Assembly: GCF_000716675.1 (NCBI RefSeq)
Contig: NZ_JNXT01000038.1
Location: 1-64,000, forward strand
Direction: 5' to 3'
From: Streptomyces alboflavus
GTDB taxonomy: Bacteria > Actinomycetota > Actinomycetes > Streptomycetales > Streptomycetaceae
Length of the DNA stretch: 64,000 nt
Every line of letters starts with the position of its first letter. Position 1 is the stretch's first letter. The notes beneath the pieces were generated by a model, which did not search any database, was not told the origin of the DNA, and worked only from the letters and a program-made list of their open reading frames with translations. The position numbers were made by a program, and so were the translations under genes. Of the stretch, positions 21,601-33,000 are shown in pieces.

Positions 21601-23967
21601 GGCCATCAGGGGCGAGTGGAAGGCGTGGCTGACCTTGAGCCAGCGGGTCTTGCGGCCGTCGGCGCGCAGCTGTCCCGCGAGATCCTCCAGGACGCCGCGG
21701 TCGCCGGACAGCACCACCTGGGCGGGGCCGTTGACGGCGGCGAGGCCCGCCCACTCGGCGACCTCGGCGAGCAGCGGGGCGACGTCGGTCTCGGACGCCT
21801 GCACGGCGAGCATGGCGCCGCCCCGGGGCAGGGCCTGCATCAACCGGCCGCGCGCGGCGACCAGTCGGGCGGCGTCGGCGAGGGACCAGAGCCCGGCGAC
21901 GTGGGCGGCGGCGAGTTCGCCGATGGAGTGGCCGCCCAGGATCTCGGGGCGCACCCCGAAGGACTCGGCGAGGCGGAACAGCGCGACCTCGACGGCGAAC
22001 AGGGCGGGCTGCGTGTACCCCGTCTGCTCCAACAGCTCGGCGTCGGTGCCGAACATGACGTCCTTCAGGGGCCGGTCGAGGTGCGGGGCGAGGTGCGCGC
22101 ACACCTCGTCCAGGGCCGTGGCGAAGGCGGGGAACGTCTCGTACAGCTCACGCCCCATGCCGATGCGCTGGCTGCCCTGGCCGGTGAAGACGATGCCGAG
22201 GCGGCCCTCGGTGACCTGGCCGGTGACCGTGCCGGGGGCGGCGGGGCCTTCGGAGGCGAGGGCTTGAAGGGCGTGCAGCAGCTGGTCGCGGTCCTCGCCG
22301 AGGAGGACGGCCCGGTGTTCGAAGGCGGAGCGGCCGGTGGCCAGGGTCCAGCCGATGTCGGCGCGCGCGGCGCGGTCGTCGGCGAGTTCGGTGCGGTCGA
22401 GCAGTCGCTCGCGCAGCCGGGCGGCCTGGGCGCGCAGCGCCTTCGCGGTGCGGCCGGAGAGGGGCCAGGGCGTGGGGCCGACGGCGGCCAGGGGGTCGGT
22501 GCCGGGGGCCGGGGTGGTCTCGGCGGCTGTGTCGTCCGGTCGGCCGGGAGCGTCCTGTGCCTGCTCCTGCGGTACGTCGGCGGGGGCTTCCTCGACGATG
22601 ACGTGGGCGTTGGTGCCGCTGACGCCGAACGAGGAGACGCCCGCGCGGCGCGGCGCGTCCTCGCGTCCTGGCCAGTCGCGGGGCTCGGTGAGCAGCTCGA
22701 CCGCTCCGGCGGTCCAGTCGACGTGCGACGACGGCTGGTCGACGTGCAGGGTCTGCGGCAGGAGGCCGTGGCGCATCGCCATGACCATCTTGATGACACC
22801 GGCGGCGCCCGCGGCGGCCTGGGTGTGCCCGACGTTGGACTTGACGGAGCCGAGCCACAGCGGTCGGGTGCGCGGCCGCCCCTGCCCGTAGGTGGCGAGG
22901 AGCGCCTGCGCCTCGATGGGGTCGCCGAGGGTGGTGCCGGTGCCGTGGGCCTCGACGGCGTCGACGTCACCGGCGGTGAGGCCCGCGTTGGCGAGGGCGG
23001 CGCGGATGACGCGTTGCTGGGCGGGGCCGTTGGGGGCGGTCAGGCCGTTGCTGGCGCCGTCCTGGTTGACGGCGGAGCCGCGGACGACGGCGAGGACTTC
23101 GTGGCCGTTGCGGCGGGCGTCGGACAGGCGCTCCAGGAGGAGCAGGCCGACGCCCTCGCCCCAGCCGGTGCCGTCGGCTGCCTCGGCGAAGGCCTTGCAG
23201 CGGCCGTCGGCCGCCATGCCGCGCTGGCGGCTGAACTCCACGAAGGCGGTGGGTGTCGACATCAGGGACACACCGCCCGCGAGGGCGAGCCCGCACTCGC
23301 CCTGGCGCAGCGCCTGCGCCGCGAGGTGCAGGGCGACGAGGGACGACGAGCAGGCCGTGTCGACGGTGACGGCCGGGCCCTCCAGGCCCAGGCTGTAGGA
23401 GAGGCGGCCGGAGACGACGGCGGCGGTGTTGCCGGTGCCCGAGTAGCCCTCGGTGCTGTCGGCGGCCTCGGCGACGACGGCCGTGTAGTCCTGGCCGTTG
23501 GTGCCGGTGAACACGCCGGTGCGGCTGCCGCGCAGGCTCAGCGGGTCGATGCCCGCGCGTTCGACGGCTTCCCAGGCGGTCTCCAGGAGGAGCCGCTGCT
23601 GCGGGTCCATGGCGCGGGCCTCGCGCGGCGAGATGCCGAAGAAGCCCGCGTCGAACTCGTCGGCGGCGTACACGAAGCCGCCCTCGCGGGCGTAGGTGGT
23701 GCCCTGGTGGTCGGGGTCGGGGTGGTAGAGCCCGGCCACGTCCCAGCCGCGGTTGGCGGGGAAGGCGGACACCGTGTCCACGCCGTCCCTGACGAGGCGC
23801 CACAGCTCCTCGGGGGTGCTCGCGCCGCCGGGGAAGCGGCAGCTCATCGCGATGATCGCGACGGGCTCCGCGTCCTTGGACTCGAGTTCGCGCACTCTCC
23901 GACGAGTCGTGTGCAGATCCGCCGTCACCTGCTTGAGAAGGCGGCGGATTTTGTCGTCGTTCACCAT
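9674..23967 (-). CDS. Type I modular PKS, gene 4 (modules 9-11)
   Basis: Three-module elongation subunit: KS-AT-KR-ACP three times. ATG at 23967 follows AGGAG at 23977-23981 (9 bases). N-terminus [18 protein letters not shown] is a coiled-coil docking peptide; the C-terminus after ACP11 ends in [15 protein letters not shown], a matching C-terminal docking peptide. Stop at 9674-9676. The frame is broken three times: about 172 bases missing at 18230/18231 in KS10, about 0.29 kb missing at about 12626 in AT11, and a 19-base tandem duplication at 12454-12491. On both sides of each break the protein continues as canonical PKS, so I read one gene with assembly faults. Open pieces are 23967 to 18231, 18230 to about 12627, and 12453 to 9674, plus a short piece between the last two faults. 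Module 10 has an AT without catalytic serine. Confidence 0.9.
11431..11470 (-). repeat. 15-base tandem repeat in KR11 linker
   Basis: CGCCGTCACCTGTCA on the plus strand occurs at 11431-11445 and 11446-11460, with a partial third copy at 11461-11470. It encodes repeats of GDGVT in the disordered part of the KR structural region. The length is a multiple of three, so copy-number change would keep the frame. Confidence 0.85.
11712..11757 (-). repeat. 12-base tandem repeat in KR11 linker
   Basis: About four degenerate copies of a CCGTCCGTCCCA-like unit, encoding TDGG/TEGG repeats after the AT11 post-linker. In frame and low-complexity; probably a flexible spacer. Confidence 0.8.
12454..12491. 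other. 19-base exact tandem duplication breaking the gene 4 frame
   Basis: GATACGTCAGCTTCTCGGC occurs at 12454-12472 and again at 12473-12491. Sister ATs have a single copy of the corresponding segment, and 19 is not a multiple of three, so the frame shifts between AEKLTY and the following LPVVSN. It looks like two contig ends laid end to end without merging their overlap. Confidence 0.85.
12620..12630. other. Probable assembly junction in AT11 (about 0.29 kb missing)
   Basis: CTCACCGGA, which in sister modules leads into the SGE/SGD motif of the AT, is here joined directly to GCGACGGCGAACAGC, which belongs next to the AQPALFAV motif. Compared with AT8 (about 26863-27150) some 0.29 kb is absent, including GHSIG, and the frame shifts. 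Confidence 0.8.
17603..17647 (-). repeat. Short tandem repeat in KS10-AT10 linker
   Basis: Two near-identical units sharing TCGTGCCTTCGCCGCG, with a more diverged third, encode the [18 protein letters not shown] stretch just before AT10. Sister linkers lack it, so it is a local in-frame expansion. Confidence 0.7.
18132..18231. other. Assembly junction in KS10 with 99-base flank shared with 52741-52839
   Basis: Bases 18132-18230 are identical to 52741-52839 over exactly 99 positions; both copies then switch into wrong-frame sequence. Aligned with KS9, 172 bases are absent here (57 codons plus one base), removing the segment from after VVRGSA to LATYGKE. Confidence 0.9.
19110..23868 (-). other. 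PKS module 9: KS-AT(malonyl)-KR(B)-ACP
   Basis: KS about 23868-22585 (Cys 23350-23352). AT about 22200-21240 with GHSIG near 21920-21930 and HAFH near 21618-21632, so malonyl. KR about 20980-19470 with GGTGALGG near 20135 and VLDDG near 19885 (B-type, D-hydroxyl). ACP about 19350-19110, Ser near 19205. No break inside this module. Short degenerate repeats (20555-20660) lie in the KR structural linker. Confidence 0.92.
20555..20660 (-). repeat. Degenerate 18-21 base repeats in KR9 linker
   Basis: Consecutive units containing CGATTCCGTACC and CGATGCCGTGTCA encode a Ser/Thr/Gly-rich stretch ([20 protein letters not shown]). Low-complexity, in frame, in the disordered part of the KR structural subdomain. 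Confidence 0.65.
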
Positions 23968-23976
23968 CTGGCCTAG

Positions 23977-23981
23977 CTCCT
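23977..23981 (-). promoter_or_regulatory. Ribosome binding site of gene 4
   Basis: AGGAG on the minus strand, 9 bases upstream of ATG 23967. The rest of the 124-base spacer (23968-24091) is GC-rich with no clear promoter or long hairpin, so genes 3 and 4 are probably co-transcribed. Confidence 0.75.
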
Positions 23982-24091
23982 AGAGACAGTTCGGAGAGGG
24001 GAGAGTCGTGGGGTGAGGAGAGGGGCGAAGCGGAGCCCCGGGGCGGGCGCGGGGGCGGCGTGCCCCTACGGGCCCGGGTGCGGGCGGCACG

Positions 24092-27000
24092 TCATGAGAT
24101 CCCGAACTCCTTGCTGATGAAGTCGAACATCTCGTCGTCCGTCGCGGACTCCAGCTCGCTCGCGACCTCGGCGTCCTCCTCGCCGTCCTGGCCGGGGGCG
24201 CACCGGTCGAGCAGCACCCGGAGGCGTTCGGCGATGGTGGCGAGCTCGGTGTCCGACGGCGCGCTCTCGGCGAGGCCGAGCTCCAGGGTGTCGAGCTGGG
24301 TCAGGAGAGCCGCCGGGTCGGCCCCGTCGGTGCGCAGTTCTGCCTTGAGGTAGCCGGCGAGCGCGACGGGGGTGGGGTGGTCGAAGACGAGGGTGGTGGG
24401 CAGGGGCAGGCCGGTGGCGGTGCCGAGCGCGTTGCGCAGTTCGACGGCGGTGAGGGAGTCGAAGCCGAGCTCGCGGAAGGCACGGGCGGGTTCGACCTGC
24501 TCGGGGCCGCGGTAGCCGAGTACGGCCGCCGCGTGGGTGCGTACCAGGTCCTCCAGGAACCGGTCGCGCTCCGGCCCGGACAGCGCGGCGAGTTGCCGGG
24601 CGAGGTCCGTGCCGGTGCTTTCGCCCGCGTCGCCGCCGGATCCGGCGGTGCGCTCCCGCAGTGCGCGGGCCTCGGGCAGGTCGGCGAAGAGCGGGTTCGG
24701 GGCGATGCCCGGGCCGCCCGCGAGGTACTGGTCCCAGTCGACGTCGGCGATCACCGCGGCGGCTTCGTCGTGGCCGAGGGCCCGGCGCAGCGCGGCGACG
24801 GCGAGGCGGGGCTCCATGGGCGGTACGGCGCCGCCCCGCAGCCGTTCGGCGGCCGGCGTGTCGGTGGCCATGCCGCCCCCGGCCCAGGCTCCCCAGGCGA
24901 TGGAGGTCGCCGGGAGGCCCTGCGCCCTGCGGTGCTCGGCGAGGGCGTCGAGGGTCGCGTTGGCCGCGGCGTACCCGCCTTGTCCGGTGCCGCCGGAGAG
25001 GGCGGCGAAGGAGGAGAAGAGCACGAACGCCGACAGGTCGAGTCCGGCCGTCAGCTCGTGCAGGTGCAGCGCGGACCGCACCTTCGCCCGGAAGACGGTG
25101 GCGAGGCGCTGTGCGTCCATCCCGTCGATGACACCGTCGTCGAGGACGCCCGCGGTGTGGAACACGGAGGTGAGCGGCGCGTGCGCGGGGATGTCGGCCA
25201 GGACGCGTGCGAGGGCGTCCCGGTCGGCGGCGTCGCAGGCGACGACGGTGACCTCGGCGCCCGACTCCTCCAGTTCGGCGCGGAGTTCGGCGGCTCCGGG
25301 CGCGTCCGGGCCGCGCCTGCTGGTGAGGACGAGGTGCTGGGCGCCGTGGGCGGCGAGCCAGCGCGCGATGTGGCCGCCGACGGCTCCGGTGCCGCCGGTG
25401 ACGAGCGCGGTGCCGTGCGGTGTCCACGCGGGCCGCCCGTCGGGGGCGTCCCCGGTCCGCCCGCGCACGAGGCGGCGCGCGAACACGCCGTTGCCGCGCA
25501 CGGCCAGCTGGTCCTCACCGGCGAAGGTGCCGTCGAGGGCGTCGGCGAGCCCGGCGAGCTCCCGCGCGTCGGCCGCCTCGGGCAGGTCGACCAGGCCGCC
25601 CCACAGCTTCGGGTACTCCACGGCCACGACACGCCCGAGGCCCCACAGGGAGGCCTGCGCGTGACCGGTCAGCGGGTCGGTGCCGCTCACGCCGTGCGCG
25701 GCCCGGCTGCCGAGCCAGAGCGGCGCGCCCAGGTCGGCGGCGTGCAGGGCCTGCACGAGGGTGAGGGTCGCGGCGAGGCCGCGGCTCACCCCGCCACGTA
25801 CGGCATGTTCCGACTCGTCGACGGCCAACAGCGAGAGCACACCGGCGAGTCGACCGCCCGCGGCGTCCGCTTCCTTGCGCAGCCGCTCGGCGAACTCCGC
25901 GCGGTCGGCGGCCCCTTCGGTGTCGACGAGGACGGTCCGTACGTCGGCTCCGTGGCCGCCGAGCGTGTCCTCGACGGCCGCCGTCCAGGCGGCGTCCGCG
26001 CCGCGGTCCGGCACGACGAGCAGCCACGCGCCGTCGAGCCTCGGCGTGGAGGCGTGCCCCAGCGGCTGCCAGGAGACGCGGTAGCGCCAGGCGTCGAGCG
26101 CGGACGTCTCGCGCCGCTGCCGCCGCCACGACGAGAGCACCGGAAGCACCTCCCCCAGCGCGGCCACGCCACTGGTCTCGCCCTCCGCGCCCAGTTCGGC
26201 GCTCAGCGACTCCAGGTCCTCGCGCTCCACGGCTTCCCAGAAGCGCGCCTCGACCTCGTCGACGCCGACCCCGCCGCCACGGGCTCCGGTCGTCGGGGCC
26301 GCCTCCAGCCAGTAGCGCTCGCGCTGGAAGGCGTACGTGGGCAGCTCGACGCGGCGCCGGGCCTCGGCCCGCGCGTACAGCGGCGCCCAGTCGACGTCGG
26401 CGCCGCGCACGTGCAGCTGCGCGAGGGCGGTGAGGAAGGTGTCGGGCTCGGGGCGGTCCTTGCGCACCGCCGCGACGAGGCCCGCCTGCGCGACCGGGTC
26501 GGTGATCGTGTCGTGCGCCATCGCCGTGAGCACCGAGTCCGGGCCCAGTTCGAGGAGCGTCGAGACACCGGAGTCGGTGAGGGCGGTCAGGCCGTCGTGG
26601 AAGCGGACGGCCTCACGGATGTGGCGGACCCAGTAGCCGGGGTCCGTCAGCTCGTCGGCGGTGGCGAGCCGACCGGTCAGGTTCGAGACGACCGGCAGGG
26701 TGGTGTCCTGGTACGTCAGCGTCTGCGCGACCTTGCGGAAGTCCTCCAGAGCCGGGTCCATGAGGGGCGAGTGGAACGCGTGGGAGACCTTCAGCCAGCG
26801 CACCTTGCGGCCTTCGCCACGCAGGGTCTCCTCCAAGCCTTCCAGGACCGTGCGGTCACCGGAAAGCACCACCTGGGAAGGCCCGTTGACCGCCGCCACG
26901 CCCGCACGGTCCTCCAGACCGGCAAGGAGCGGCAGTACGTCGGCCTCGGCGGCCTGCACCGCGAGCATGGCGCCGCCCGCCGGAAGGGCCTGCATCAACC

Positions 27001-30000
27001 GGCCGCGTGCGGCGACGAGTTGAGCCGCGTCTTCGAGGGACCAGAGTCCGGCGACGTAGGCGGCGGCCAGCTCACCGATGGAGTGCCCGCCGACGACCTC
27101 GGGGCGCACCCCGAAGGACTCGGCCAGACGGAACAGGGCCACCTCCACCGCGAACAGCGCGGGCTGCGCGTACTCCGTCCGCTCCAACAGCTCGGTGTCC
27201 GTGCCGAACATGACGTCCTTCAGAGGCTGGTCCAGCAACGCATCCAGGTGCGCGCACACCTCGTCCAGCGCATCGGCGAACACCGGGAACGTCTCGTACA
27301 GCTCACGTCCCATCCCGACCCGCTGACTGCCCTGACCGGTGAACACCACCCCGAGGCGGCCCTCGACCACCGAACCGGACACCACACCCGGACCACCGGC
27401 GGCAATCGCCCCGAGCCCGCCCAGGAACTCCTCGCGCCCCTCACCGAGCACAACGGCCCGGTGCTCAAGCGCGGCCCGCCCGGACAGCAGGGACCAGCCC
27501 ACACCGGCGGGCTCAAGGCCCTCGCTCCCGGCGACGTGCTCCCGCAGCCGCTCGGCCTGCGCCCGCAGCGCCTCGGCGCTGCGACCCGACGTGGGAGCTG
27601 CGCTCGTCCACGTGCAGGGTGCGGGGCAGGACGCCTTCGCGCATCGCCATGACCATCTTGATGACTCCGGCGACGCCCGAAGCGGCCTGGGTGTGGCCGA
27701 TGTTGGACTTGATGGAGCCGAGCCACAGGGGCTGCTCGGCGGGGCGGTCCTGCCCGTACGTGGCGAGGAGCGCCTGGGCCTCGATGGGGTCGCCGAGCGT
27801 GGTGCCCGTGCCGTGGGCCTCGACCGCGTCGACCTCACCGGCCGTGAGGCCCGCGTTGGCGAGGGCGGCGCGGATCACGCGCTGCTGAGACGGACCGTTG
27901 GGGGCCGTGAGGCCGTTGCTGGCGCCGTCCTGGTTGACGGCAGAGCCCCGCATGACCGCGAGGACTTCGTGGCCGTTGCGGCGCGCGTCGGAAAGACGCT
28001 CCAGGAGGAGCAGGCCGACGCCCTCGCCCCAGCCGGTGCCGTCCGCCGCTTCCGCGAAGGGCTTGCAGCGGCCGTCGGCGGCGAGGCCCTGCTGCTTGCT
28101 GAACTCGTCGAAGGCGGTGGGCGTCGACATGACGGTCACGCCGCCCGCCAGCGCCATGTCGCACTCACCCTGGCGCAGCGCCTGGGCGGCCAGGTGCAGG
28201 GCGACAAGCGAGGACGAGCAGGCGGTGTCGACGGTGACCGCCGGGCCTTCCAGGCCGAACGCGTACGACAGGCGGCCGGAGACGACTGCTCCGGCGTTGC
28301 CGGTGAGGAGGTAGCCCTCGACGCCCTCCGGGGGCTCCACGCCGTCGCCGTATCCCTGGTAGCCGGAGCCGATGAAGACGCCGGTCTGGTCGCCCCGCAC
28401 GGAGGTGGGCGCGATGCCCGCGCGCTCGAACAGCTCCCAGGAGGACTCCAGGAGGAGGCGCTGCTGGGGGTCGATCGACAGGGCCTCGCGCGGGGAGATG
28501 CCGAAGAACGCGGCGTCGAACTCGGCGGCGTCGTAGAGGAAGCCGCCCTCCGCCTTGTACGCGGCCGCGCCGGAGTTCTCCCAGCCGCGGTCGGCGGGGA
28601 AGACGGAGATGGCGTCGGTGCCGTCGGAGACCAGGCGCCACAGGGCGTCGGGGCTGGTGGCGCCGCCGGGGTAGCGGCGTCGCGGCGGCGAGGCGGTTGC
28701 GCACCTCGACGGCCGTGAGCGAGTCGAAGCCCAACTCGCGGAAGGCACGGCCCGGTTCGACGGCTTCCGGGCCCGGGTAGCCGAGGACGGCTGCGGCCTG
28801 CGCGCGGACCAGGTCGAGGGCCGACCGCTCCTGCTCGGGGGCGGGCAGTGCGGCGAGCCGCTGGGCCCACTCGGAGCCGGTCGGGGTGGCCTGCGTACCC
28901 GGCGCGGTGGCCGTCTCGGGTCCGGTGAGCGCGCGCCGGACCTCCGGCAGGTCCTCGACGAAGGGGCTCGGGCGCACCGACGTGAAGGCGGGCGCGAACC
29001 GCTCCCAGTCCACGTCGGCGACGGCCACGAACGTCTCGTCGTACGCGACGGCCTCGGCGAGCGCCGCGACCGCGCGCTCGGGCGCCATCGCCGTCACGCC
29101 GAGTCGGCGCAGCGCTTCTTCGGCGTCCTCGCCGGCCATGCCGCTGCCGCCGCCCCACAGGCCCCACGCCACGGACGTCGCGGTGAGGCCGCGGGCGCGC
29201 CGGGCCTCGGCGAGGGCGTCGAGGTGGGCGTTGGCGGCGGCGTAGGCGCCCTGGCTGCCGCTGCCCCACACGCCCGCGTTGGACGAGAACAGCACGAAGG
29301 CGTCGAGGGCCCCGGTGTCGAGGAGCGCGTCCAGGTGGGCGGCGCCCGCGACCTTCGCCTCCAGGACGTCGGCGATGTCGGCGGCGGTCATCTCCGCGAG
29401 GGGCTGCTCCTGGCCGACGCCCGCGGCGTGGAACACGGAGCGCAGGGTGCGGCCCTCGGCGGCCAGGTCGTCGAGGAGCCCCGACACGGCGTCCCAGTCC
29501 GCGATGTCGCAGGCGGCGACGGTGACTTCGGCACCCAGCTCCTCCAGTTCGGCGCGGAGTTCGTCGGCTCCGGGCGCGTCCGAACCACGGCGGCTGGTGA
29601 GGACGAGGTGCTCGACGCCCTCACGGGCCAGCCAGCGCGCGACGTGCCCGCCGATCGCTCCCGTGCCGCCGGTGACCAGCGCGGTGCCGCGCGGCGACCA
29701 CTCCGGCTCCGTGTCGGCGCCCGGGGCCGCCTCCAGGGGCGCGTGCGCGAAGCGGCGTACGAAGACGCCCGTGTCGCGCACCGCGAGCTGGTCCTCGTCG
29801 CCCGCGCCCGCCACGATCGCGGCGAACCGCGCGGCGGCACGCGTGCCGAACGCCCGCGGGAGGTCGATGAGCCCGCCCCACCGGTCCGGGTGCTCCAGGG
29901 CCACGACCCGGCCGAGGCCCCACAGCTGCGCCGCGACCGGGCTCACGTCCCGGTCCCCGCGGCCCGTGGTGACGGCTCCGCTGGTGACCGCCCACATCCG

Positions 30001-33000
30001 CGCGCCGATCCCGGCGTCGCCGAGGGCCTGCGCGAGGGCGACGGTGCCGGCGAGCCCGACGGACACGGCCTCGCGGCCGTCCTGCGGGGACTCGTCGAAC
30101 CCGAGCAGCGACACCACACCGGCGAGGCCCACCCCGACCCTGTCCCGCAGCCGCTCCGCCAGGGTCTCGCGCGTCAACTCCTGTGCAGACAGGTCTAGTT
30201 CAACGACTTCAGCACCGGCAAGCGCCAGCGCGTCGCGCACGCCCGCCGCCCACGGGTGCAGCTCACTGCCCGGCGACTGCACGAGGAGCCAGCGTCCGGA
30301 GAGCCCGGAGGCCGCCAGGGCGCCGCCGGCCAGGGGCTTCCACGTGACCCGGTAGCGCCAGCCGTCGAGGGTGGACCGCTCGCGCCGCTGCCGCCGCCAC
30401 GACGACAGGACGGGCAGGATGGCGCCCAGCTCGGCGGCGTTCTCGTCCGCCATCTCCAGCTCGGCCGCCAGCTCCGCCAGGTCCTCGCGCTCCACGGCCT
30501 CCCAGAACTTCGCCTCCACGTCGGCCACGGCCGACAGCGGCGTGCCGTCGGGCACCCCGTCGTCCGTCAGCCAGTAGTGCTGGCGCTGGAAGGCATAGGT
30601 CGGCAGGTCGACGACGGTTCCGGCACCCGGGAAGAGCGCCTTCCAGTCCAACTCCGCGCCCCGCACGTGCGCTTCGGCGAGGGACGCGGCGAAGCGGTCG
30701 GCTCCGCCCTCGTCACGGCGCAGGGAACCGAGGGCCGCGGCGGTCTCCTCGCGCCCGGCGGCTTCGATGGTGGCCTGGACGGGGACGGTGAGGACCGGGT
30801 GCGGGCTCATCTCCAGGAAGAGGGTGTGGCCCTCGGCGAGGAGGCCGCGGGTGGCGTGCTCGAAGAGGACCGTCTGGCGCAGGTTCCTGTACCAATAGCC
30901 CGCGTCCATCGGGGTGTTGGCGTTCAGCCACTCCCCCGTGAGGGTCGAGAACAACGGAACCTCGGCGACCTGCGGAGACACCCCGGCCAGCGCTTCGGCT
31001 ATCTGCTGCTCGATCTGCTCCACGTACGAGGAATGCGAGGCGTAGTCCACGGGGATCGTGCGCGCGCGGATGTCCTGCGCGACGCACTGAGCGACCAGGG
31101 CCTCCAGCGCCTCCGGCTCACCAGAGACAACCACCTGAGCAGGGCCGTTGACAGCGGCCAGCTCGATCCGGCCGTCCCACGCGCCGATCAGCTCACGCAC
31201 CTCCGCCTCGGGCAGCGGCACGGACACCATCCCGCCCTTGCCCGACAACTCCCGGATCGCCAGGCTCCGCAGCGCCACCACACGAGCCGCATCCCGCAGC
31301 GACAGCGCACCCGCCACACAAGCCGCAGCGATCTCACCCTGGCTGTGACCCACCACAGCCGCAGGCTCCACACCCGCCGCCCGCCAGGTCGCCGCCAGCG
31401 ACACCATCACCGCGAACAACACCGGCTGGACCACATCCACCCGATCGAAGTTGTCCCCGCCCAGCTCCTCCAGCAGATCCCACTCCACGAACTCCGCGAG
31501 CGCGTCCCCGCACTCCCGCATCCGCTCCGCGAACACCGGCGACTCGTCCAGGAGTTGGCGCGCCATCCCCACCCACTGCGCCCCCTGCCCCGGAAACACG
31601 AACACCGCACGCCCTGCGCCGCCCTGTGCACGCCCCGCCACGACATGCGCGGCGGTCGCGTCGCCCTGGGCCAGCTCGGCGAGTCCAGTGAGGAGTTCGT
31701 CCCGGGTCCGGCCGAGGACGACGCCCCGGTGCTCGAACCGCGACCGGGCGACGGTCAGGGACCAGCCGACGTCGGCCAGGCCGATGCCGTCGTCGGACGA
31801 GCCGATCGTGGCGTCGGCGAGGAGCCGTCCGCGCAGCCGTTCCGCCTGCGCCCGCAGGGCGCCTTCGCTCTTCGCCGACAGGGCCAGCGGGATCAGGCCC
31901 GGGACGGCCGACGGCGTGCCGGTCGTGACGGGGCCGTCGCCGGGGTCGGCGGGCAGTCGTTCCTCCACCGGTGCCTGCTCCACGATCACGTGCGCGTTGG
32001 TGCCGCTCATGCCGAAGGAGGACACGCCCGCGCGGCGCGGCCGTCCCACCTCCCGCGCGGTCCATTCGCGCGCCTCGGTCAACAGCTCGACGGTCCCCGC
32101 GGACCAGTCGACCTCGGTCGTCGGCGCCTCGGCGTGCAGCGTCCTCGGCAGGATGCCGTGCCGCATCGCCATGACCATCTTCATGACGCCCGCGACGCCC
32201 GCGGCCGCCTGGGCGTGCCCGATGTTGGACTTCACGGAGCCCAGCCACAGGGGCTCCTGGTCGTCGGGGCGGTCCTTGCCGTACGTCGCGATGAGGGCCT
32301 GGGCCTCGATGGGGTCGCCCAGTGAGGTGCCGGTGCCGTGGGCCTCGACGGCATCGACGTCGGCGCCGGTGAGTCCGGCGCCGGTGAGGGCGGCGCGGAT
32401 GACGCGCTGCTGCGACGGACCGTTCGGGGCGGTCAGGCCGTTGGACGCGCCGTCCTGGTTGATCGCCGAACCCCGCACGACCGCCAGTACCTGGTGGCCG
32501 TTCCGCCGCGCGTCGGACAGACGCTCCAGGACGAGCACGCCGACGCCCTCGCCGACGCCGAAGCCGTCGGCGCCCTCGGCGAAGGGCTTGCAGCGGCCGT
32601 CGGCGGCGAGGCCGCGCTGACGGCTGAAGGCGACGAGTGTGTCGGCGTTGGCCATGACGGTGGCGCCGCCCGCGAGGGCGAGGTCGCACTCGCCCTGCCG
32701 CAGGGACTGCGCGGCCAGGTGCAGGGCGACGAGGGAGGAGGAGCAGGCCGTGTCGACAGTGACGGCCGGGCCCTCCAGGCCGAAGGAGTACGCGATGCGG
32801 CCGGAGATGACGCTGGTGGAGTTGCCGGTCATCAGGTGGCCTTCGAGGCCGTCCGGGATGACGCGCACGCTCTCGCCGTAGCCCTGCGAGGAGGCGCCGA
32901 CGAAGACGCCGCCCGCGCTGCCGCGCAGCGTGGCCGGATCGATCCCGGCGCGCTCGAACGCCTCCCAGGAGGTCTCCAGGAGGAGCCGCTGCTGCGGGTC

